5,882 nt of DNA from Chitinispirillales bacterium (GTDB taxonomy: Bacteria > Fibrobacterota > Chitinivibrionia > Chitinivibrionales > Chitinispirillaceae), in contig JAIRUL010000165.1 of assembly GCA_031254445.1 (NCBI GenBank), positions 1-5,882 on the forward strand, read 5' to 3'. The notes beneath the pieces are model-generated. The model saw nothing but the letters and a program-made list of their open reading frames with translations. It searched no databases and was not told where the DNA came from. This document shows positions 5,421 to 5,882 of this stretch, one piece after another (within the stretch, counting starts at the first letter, position 1; every line of letters starts with the position of its first letter). The position numbers and the translations under genes are program-made.

Positions 5421-5882
5421 TCAATTTCGGACGCAACGAACCGAGAACCCGCGCTCCTTGTCTGCGCCGTACTCGAACACGTGGTCAAAATTGTCTATAT
5501 TTCGGAAGTACGCGCCGCCGCTCCCAATCTCCGTCGCGCTCCACCAATAACCTCGGTCGCCAACATCATCGAAGCTGCCTATGTTGTAGCCGTATTCACC
5601 GCCCGGCATCGCCGAAAATCCGTAATCATCAGTACCGTTAACGCCCTCGTCATAAAAATCGTTCCAGCCCGTTGTTGATTTAAGCCTCTTACCCGCATCA
5701 AGATAATAGTCAGCGCGAATATCTTCACCGTATGACCTTCTCCCGTTAGCAGCAACCATAAGACTATCCCACTCCGCAGTACCCGGCAAATGCCACCCGG
5801 CCGGACAAGCCTTAACAGCCGTTTCCCAGTTGTAAAGCCTACCGTATTTTTTGCAGTTAGATTCATCATTATCATAACACCA
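5421..5882 (-). CDS. FISUMP-domain protein, C-terminal part (5' end outside window)
   Basis: Open frame from the right edge to a TGA at 5421-5423, 153 residues visible. It covers most of the Fibrobacter succinogenes major paralogous domain (TIGR02145 type): an opening WCYDNDESNCKKYGRLYNW, then ACPAGWHLPGTAEWDSL, AGKRLKSTTGW, NGTDDYGFSAMPGG, GYWWSATE and a terminal GFSVRCVRN. Four Cys are visible, two near the start, one in ACPAGW and one in SVRC, as in relatives. The usual first part of the domain (DSRDGxxYxTVxIGxQxWMAENLN) and any signal peptide must lie beyond 5882. Family proteins are secreted or surface-attached and occur as many paralogues; their molecular role is not established. The internal ATG at 5789 is not the start, because the domain continues upstream of it. 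The antitoxin operon follows on the same strand. Confidence 0.88.
   Translation of the reverse strand, partial: WCYDNDESNCKKYGRLYNWETAVKACPAGWHLPGTAEWDSLMVAANGRRSYGEDIRADYYLDAGKRLKSTTGWNDFYDEGVNGTDDYGFSAMPGGEYGYNIGSFDDVGDRGYWWSATEIGSGGAYFRNIDNFDHVFEYGADKERGFSVRCVRN

Noticed and set aside
5579..5875. Minus-strand frame of 98 codons starting at 5875
   Set aside because: It overlaps the FISUMP gene in another frame; the FISUMP frame stays open to the window edge and carries the family motifs.
1..5882. CRISPR array, tRNA or rRNA gene
   Set aside because: No regularly spaced repeats with unique spacers, no cloverleaf-compatible T-loop stretch and no rRNA-like sequence was seen; the only tandem repeats are the short ones listed.

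Overview
This window looks like bacterial chromosome from an anaerobic, host- or gut-associated lineage. Two copies of the Fibrobacter succinogenes major paralogous (FISUMP) domain point towards Fibrobacterota, or a phylum that shares these secreted proteins such as Bacteroidota. That placement is an inference; no rRNA or tRNA is present to fix it. The housekeeping core is visibly GC-richer than the integrase, the toxin-antitoxin pair and the intergenic DNA.

Left part (1-971): the 3' portion of a phage-type tyrosine recombinase gene enters from the left edge. Its stop codon lies inside an 11-bp tandem repeat. An AT-rich intergenic stretch follows, with a strong alternating-CG hairpin just before a consensus Shine-Dalgarno sequence.

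Core (972-4176): nifU (+) encodes an Fe-S scaffold with an IscU-like domain and a BFD-type [2Fe-2S] domain but no Nfu domain. It converges on a two-gene operon on the minus strand, purM-cysS, joined by a 4-bp ATGA overlap. purM serves purine synthesis and cysS charges tRNA(Cys). CysRS carries an unusual Asn-rich pentapeptide repeat made by a 15-bp minisatellite.

Right part (4177-5882): an accessory region, all on the minus strand. In transcription order it holds the 3' end of a FISUMP gene, a RelB/DinJ-type antitoxin, an overlapping YoeB-type toxin, a FISUMP 5' fragment with signal peptide, and, joined out of frame to that fragment, what looks like the C-terminal third to half of a second, different RelE-superfamily toxin. 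I read this as the scar of a deletion within a tandem array of FISUMP and toxin-antitoxin genes. It is the most interesting part of the window.

I do not see a convincing wholly new system. The best leads are the FISUMP/toxin-antitoxin arrangement, the repeat-bearing CysRS and the structured nifU leader.
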